Of a stretch of DNA of 64,000 bases, positions 59,103 through 64,000 are shown in pieces. The stretch covers positions 19,964,001 through 20,028,000 of the forward strand of contig JBHGNT010000014.1 in assembly GCA_043228905.1 (NCBI GenBank), given 5' to 3'. Each line of letters starts with the position of its first letter. The stretch's first letter is position 1. This DNA comes from Azolla caroliniana. Lineage: Eukaryota; Polypodiophyta. Under the pieces are notes generated by a model. The model saw only the letters and a program-made list of their open reading frames with translations, was not told the DNA's origin and did not search any database. A program made the position numbers and the translations under genes.

Positions 59103-59349
59103 AGACACTACGCAATAACGCGTGGATTACGCAACCGCGCAACGAAGCCACGAAGAGCCGATCTACCGCGCAAAGCCGCAAAGAAAGACGCAAGCCGAAG
59201 CACAGACTTTGCAACTACGCACAACGCAAGCTGGAGCACGGATTCCGCAACTCCGCATAATTGCGAGTCGACGCGGACTCCGGAATGCGAGTCGAAGCAG
59301 ATTTCGGATACCATCTAAAACCGACCCGACTTGAGCTTGAGGGGGCATG

Positions 59350-59743
59350 TTGAGAATCAAGCTCAACTTGGTCTAGTGTGTGAACTCGCCTTGAGAGTGA
59401 ATAGACACTCCAACGGTCAAGAAACATCATTATGTCATCTCTTTGTATTCTAGCATTTAGTATAAGTCATAGAATCATATTCTATGACACATAACTTATG
59501 AGCTTTCACATTCCCCATGCTCCATGAGTCTTGTAGTTAATGAAGAGAGAGGGTGACTATATAAAGCACCCTCCTCCCACCTTGTATTAAGTTGAGTCTT
59601 TCTCCTTTGTTAAATACTTACCTTGTGTATACTCTGTGTCTTACTCCTTGTCTCTCTCACACACACTCTCTCTCTCATACACACACACACACACACAGTT
59701 CACACCTATTCCGCTACACAAGAATCATACCCAATTTTTTACA
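59350..59743 (+). repeat. Copia 3' LTR
   Basis: TGTTGAGAATC...TTTTTTACA, partner of 51646-52047. The sequence after it (TTATA) does not match the five bases before the 5' LTR. Confidence 0.93.
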
Positions 59744-62700
59744 TTATATTTCTAGAGAAATACATTATAGTTTTATATGTATAGATATGGGATCAAGTGC
59801 GATAACGCTTTCTTTCAAGAAATTGGTTGACCTCATGTTCCGACCTTCATGACTGTAAGGAATGACAAAAATGCTTTGAAGGCACAACGTTATTGTGCTT
59901 GGGAAGCCTAAACTCAGGCAAGGCAATTTATGCTAAAATAAAGAGTAACACCACTAAGATATCCTCCAAGAAGAGCGTAATTTAGGACAAGGTCAGTAAC
60001 AAAGGAGTATATTTCAAAACAAGTAATGGGTTCACATATGCGCTACAAGTTGATCACTTCAAGGTTTTAATCAATCAAGAAACGTGCAAGTCCCAAACAT
60101 GTAGGATAGAACCCGTTTCTCGTGTTGAGTAGAGCTACTAGAGTTTGGAAGAAAAAATCCCCTAAAGCACAAGATTTAGGGCAATGTAAGTGACAATTGA
60201 CCACACTCTCGTCGGTAAAGTAAAGGATGTCTCAAGCAAAGAAAACCAGTGCCTAGGTAAATGTGCACAATATGTAACCTAACTAGAGACCCCAACAAAG
60301 GCATGGCTACCATTGGGCAAGTTAAAAGGTTGTCACAACATAAAGAAGACACACACAACAGAAGAAGGGCACTGTTTGTGGCTAATATAGATTTCCTCTT
60401 CCCCTAAGAGAGCAAGACTAAAGCAAGAAACAAAACACACATGACCAACAATACCCTCAACAATGCACACACCTAATACCATTCGAACACAAAAAGAGGG
60501 CACATAAAACATAAATGAACCTTGTGACAACTAACCACAAAATGTTTTACCTTTGGAGACATTTTTCATCACAAATAATAATCGCTTTGGGGACTTTGTT
60601 AAATCAAATTAACTACTTAGATTTTCCTTTGACTTAGGCTTAGGTAAAATACTTGGGATTGTAAAAAAGGGGGTGGGGGAGGGGTAGACATTGGAGGTTT
60701 TTCAAAGGTTTATTAGAAAAGCTATAAAAGCATTTATTTCTTTGTTTTTCCTTTGATTATCTCTTGTCGTGCGAGCTTTAATCTCCTTTTAATTCTCCCT
60801 CCATCTTATCCTTCATATGTTTGCCTCTCACAAGTCTTTATAACCACCTTCATAACATGTAGTTGTCTAGGATTGCTTCAATGTTCATTTGTCGTTGCAT
60901 CAATTGTGTGCCACACTAATAGATAAAATGCCTTGAACAACCAAAAGCCTCAAAAGAAACATTTGGAAGCCTCAAACCAAGAAAATCTTTGAATGAAAGA
61001 CTCCGATGAAAAACAATAAGACTTAGAGAACCAAAAGCCCATTTGAGTCTCCTGGCCATTCCCTCGTTGGGTATTTGAACCCTTGAAAACCCCAAAGAAA
61101 AGATTCAAATGACCTGAACAATTTAAAAATGGTGTACTACTTTACTCCATTTTTTACGATTGGTGTGGAATGTTTGTATGCATTATCATTTCCAACAAGG
61201 TAGTCAAAATCCCTCACGTACCTAGCACAACAATAGTATTAGAAATAGTTGGTGTTCACCACATAGGTGTGCATTGAATTATGTTTTAGATTTGGTATTA
61301 GACCATGGGAAGTTTCATGAGGTTCCAACCTACTATAATGTAGACATTAGTTTGGTAATTATAATGGAAATCTTCCACAATGGACCACATGTAGAGTTCC
61401 ATTTCTTAGAGGAAGATATTCAAGACGTCCTCCATTTCCTTAAAAACAGTGCCTCCTTAAAGTCATTCCCAACATTATCTTCTCCCACCTTGGCAAAGTT
61501 CCAAGGTAATGAAGGGTAACAATTGATGGAAATATTGCAACCATTTCACAATATCTATTAAGTGTTGGCCATATCAACAATCGTAACCCTTTGGATAATA
61601 TACAACGTATCAATCGGCATAGTCGATCGTCCACAGTATCGACGATCAACGTGAAAAGGCATCGCAAGAGAGTAAGTTGAGTGAAGCTTGTCAATATTCA
61701 AGCTCATGCTTATGTAGAACACATCTTCATGCGTAAACACGCCTATTGTGCGTGTAATGAGAACAAACTATATATTTAGACTTAGTATAGTGTGCAATAT
61801 GTTCTCTAGAGAAAATGCATTAGGAAGTGTTGGAGTAGGTACTCTTTAGGAGTTAATATATTTATATGCTCCAGCCCAAAATTGAGCTTTAATATATTTA
61901 TACCAACCTTTGAGTAAAGGAAAGAGGTGAGGATAATAATATATGTATACCATTGGTAGATATCTCATACAGCTAAATTTTACCTTAGGTTTTTTGTAAA
62001 TTTTGCCTTATGTTTTGTCAAATTTGCCTTAATTTTTTTGTCAAATTTGTCTTATGTTTTGTTAAGGTACTGGTTACATAATCTCTTAGAAGTTGAGATG
62101 ATCAGAAGATCTGAAAGAAGAGAGCTCTGGCTCACCAATAGAGTCTCAACAATGTCTCATATTGATGCCATTCTCTGTAAATGCCCCACATTGTTACCGA
62201 TATCTTCTGATGATACAACCTAAACCCTAAACCCTAAACTTTGCCTGCTTAGTTCTTTGATTCCCATTTCTGTAACAAGATACATCCTTCCCTCCAAAAT
62301 TGACCATACTTTTCATATCTCTTGTTCATAGTCAGATTAATCTGTTGGGCCATGTTTGCCCTGTCTTGATTCCTGCTCGTTTAATCCATCACATGCATCA
62401 CAATGATTGTCTGACATCCATCCATCCATCCCTTGAAGAAATACACCAAATTGGCTTTCTATTAACTAATTGGGGAAGAATATCAGATTCCCACAGGAAT
62501 AGGAGCAGTTCATAGCTGAACTGCAAAATGGTTGCTATTTAGTTTTCATGAGTTGCCTCTACACACTTATCCATGCCTACCTTTAAAGAGCTATTCTGAG
62601 AAATTCTTGACAAATACATTTGGAGCTCTTAATGGTGCTTATATTCTCTGCTCTATGCCTTACATTGTCTTTCTTGGGAAGAGAACATCTCTATGTTGTC

Positions 62701-64000
62701 TGAATTCAGCAGATTAGTTTCTAATAAGCAATTAAGATCAGGCAAATGGTAAATCTATCAAGGAAATTAGCCCTAACCCATTTTTTGGTTGAAAGTTAAC
62801 TTGGAGGAGTGCTTAGCTAAGGCAATTAATTGCCCATGGAAATTGCATAACCATCACTTAATTTCTTGTTTGAATTCCACCAACCATTTCTGGCTAAACT
62901 TAAGGGGTGCCTAACTTAGGCAATTAAGTATAAATGGAAGTGAATTAACCATTTCATTAATTTTTCTGCCTCAATTTGACCAACCCATGTTATTCTGAAT
63001 CCTATAACATTTCATTTGTAGGCATCCCCTAAAAACTTAGAGACTTTTGAGAGAAAATCTTTGTGAGGTGCTAAGTGTTTGTGTGTAAACACTTTGTATA
63101 TTTTCTCCCTTTAGTGAAATGATTTGAAACAGGAACTAGAGGTGTAGGCACAATTGGCCGAACTCTCTATTATCAAAGTTGTGTGTATTTTATTTTGCAC
63201 TATTAATTATTGCTCTCACTAATCTGGTTTATAAGGAAATTTGTCGTACTTTCTTCGAACATAATTAACGCGTTTATTAAAGCGATTAATCACATCGGGC
63301 GATTATTCGACAAGTGGGAAAATTAGAAATAATAACAAAGTAAAATGTAAGCACCATATACGGTTTCACTAATTGTAACTTAATTATCGTAAATAACAAT
63401 GAAAACAACAATATACAGAAAAGTAAAAGCAAAGTTAAGGTTGGTGGGTGATTCTTCCTCACTTATAATGTGTGATAAAGCTACTTCTCACTAGGGTGTT
63501 CTCCTTGAGAACTATCTTGCGGTCAAATGTCCACAAATGTACCACTGTCTACCCTTTTGTTGGCGAGATGGACGAGATAGAGTGTCGATCAATCACTCTT
63601 GACCTACTAATAATGTATAAGATAACTACTAGAGTAAAAGATAATCCTACTTTACGATCTATTTCCCTTCACATGGTTAAATAGTTACTTCACTTATGAG
63701 AGATTTTACCATGGCCCAAATACTAGAGAAATATCCAACACGGTTAACCTTCCATTAGTCTACAATTTAAGCCCCTAGGCTGAGTGCAACGAGGAAGAAC
63801 CTCTACAACATGCTTATCATTTCACCTTTATAGTTCTTCCTTATTCATTGTTATTATAAATTTGTCACTTTCATATTTGGGACTACGGAGAGAGTAAAAA
63901 GGTTTATAGATATTACATTTATACCAATTATAATCTCAGGTTTTCTCTTTCTATGCTTCCTCAATAAAGGTAATATCTGTAAAGGTTTACAATATTACCT
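59744..64000. other. Right end of window, no gene recognised
   Basis: Short open frames (for example 61274-61519 and 63472-63684) have no recognisable domain or splice context. 62760-62960 holds two loosely similar stretches with TTAGGCAATTAA-type motifs. The 63000-63300 stretch has the feel of an LTR end (CTTTGTATATTTTCTCCC), but no partner was found. Confidence 0.4.
62221..62239. repeat. Short interstitial telomere-type repeat
   Basis: TAAACCC TAAACCC TAAAC, between two and three plant telomere units. Such teloboxes are frequent in plant genomes. Confidence 0.85.

Larger units (their letters stand above)
51646..59743 (+). mobile_element. Ty1/copia element, recent LTRs, interior rearranged
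   Basis: LTRs 51646-52047 and 59350-59743 are about 97-98% alike by hand count. The tRNA-iMet primer-binding site is at 52048, gag-integrase at 52207-54540, the end of RNase H at about 58683-59102, and a polypurine tract GAGGGGGCA precedes the 3' LTR. RT is missing; in its place is 54541-58682, holding a minus-strand gypsy fragment and an unrelated plus-strand LTR-like piece. No target-site duplication was found, and the 5' LTR begins TT instead of TG, so an end may have been altered. Confidence 0.92.

Overview
The window is nuclear DNA of a flowering plant. This rests on genes split by GT-AG introns whose closest families are plant ones, an Arabidopsis-like U2 snRNA promoter, a tRNA-iMet primer-binding site in a Ty1/copia element, and dense LTR retrotransposons, a LINE, SINE-like pieces and hAT-type MITEs. 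AC/GT/ACAT/CT microsatellites are abundant. The species cannot be named from the sequence; an early-diverging angiosperm is only a guess. All exon models were built by hand from frame, splice sites and family resemblance.

Layout. 229-1631 (+): last six coding exons of a rhomboid-like/UBA protein (RBL18/UBAC2 family). 2472-3227: hAT-type MITE. 4584-11037 (-): complete nine-exon PYRR gene (riboflavin biosynthesis). 11236-11708: second hAT-type MITE. 14119-14314 (-): U2 snRNA-like gene with USE and TATA. 16001-30121: a transposon block with a (+) gypsy gag, a (-) gypsy remnant split by a solo LTR, a (-) LINE, and a (+) copia remnant that contains a chromodomain gypsy element, which itself contains a third MITE. 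31606-33941 (+): two-exon Yippee-like gene. 35655-39052 (-): a START-domain gene lacking its C-terminal half. 40546-43996 (-): complete ten-exon protein disulfide isomerase with signal peptide and KDEL. 44280-44710: 60-bp minisatellite. 46703-48865 (-): plant coiled-coil protein with a duplicated exon end. 51646-59743 (+): young copia element with two LTRs, broken by a (-) gypsy fragment. 59744-64000: no gene recognised.

The host genes (RBL18-like, PYRR, U2, Yippee, START, PDI, coiled-coil) share no pathway and look like ordinary single-copy neighbours separated by repeats. I found no sign of a new multi-gene system. The points most worth checking are the PDI with a CGYC second active site, the duplicated exon in the coiled-coil gene whose inclusion or skipping both keep frame, the altered U2 copy, the truncated START gene, and the nested insertions that can be proven from target-site duplications.
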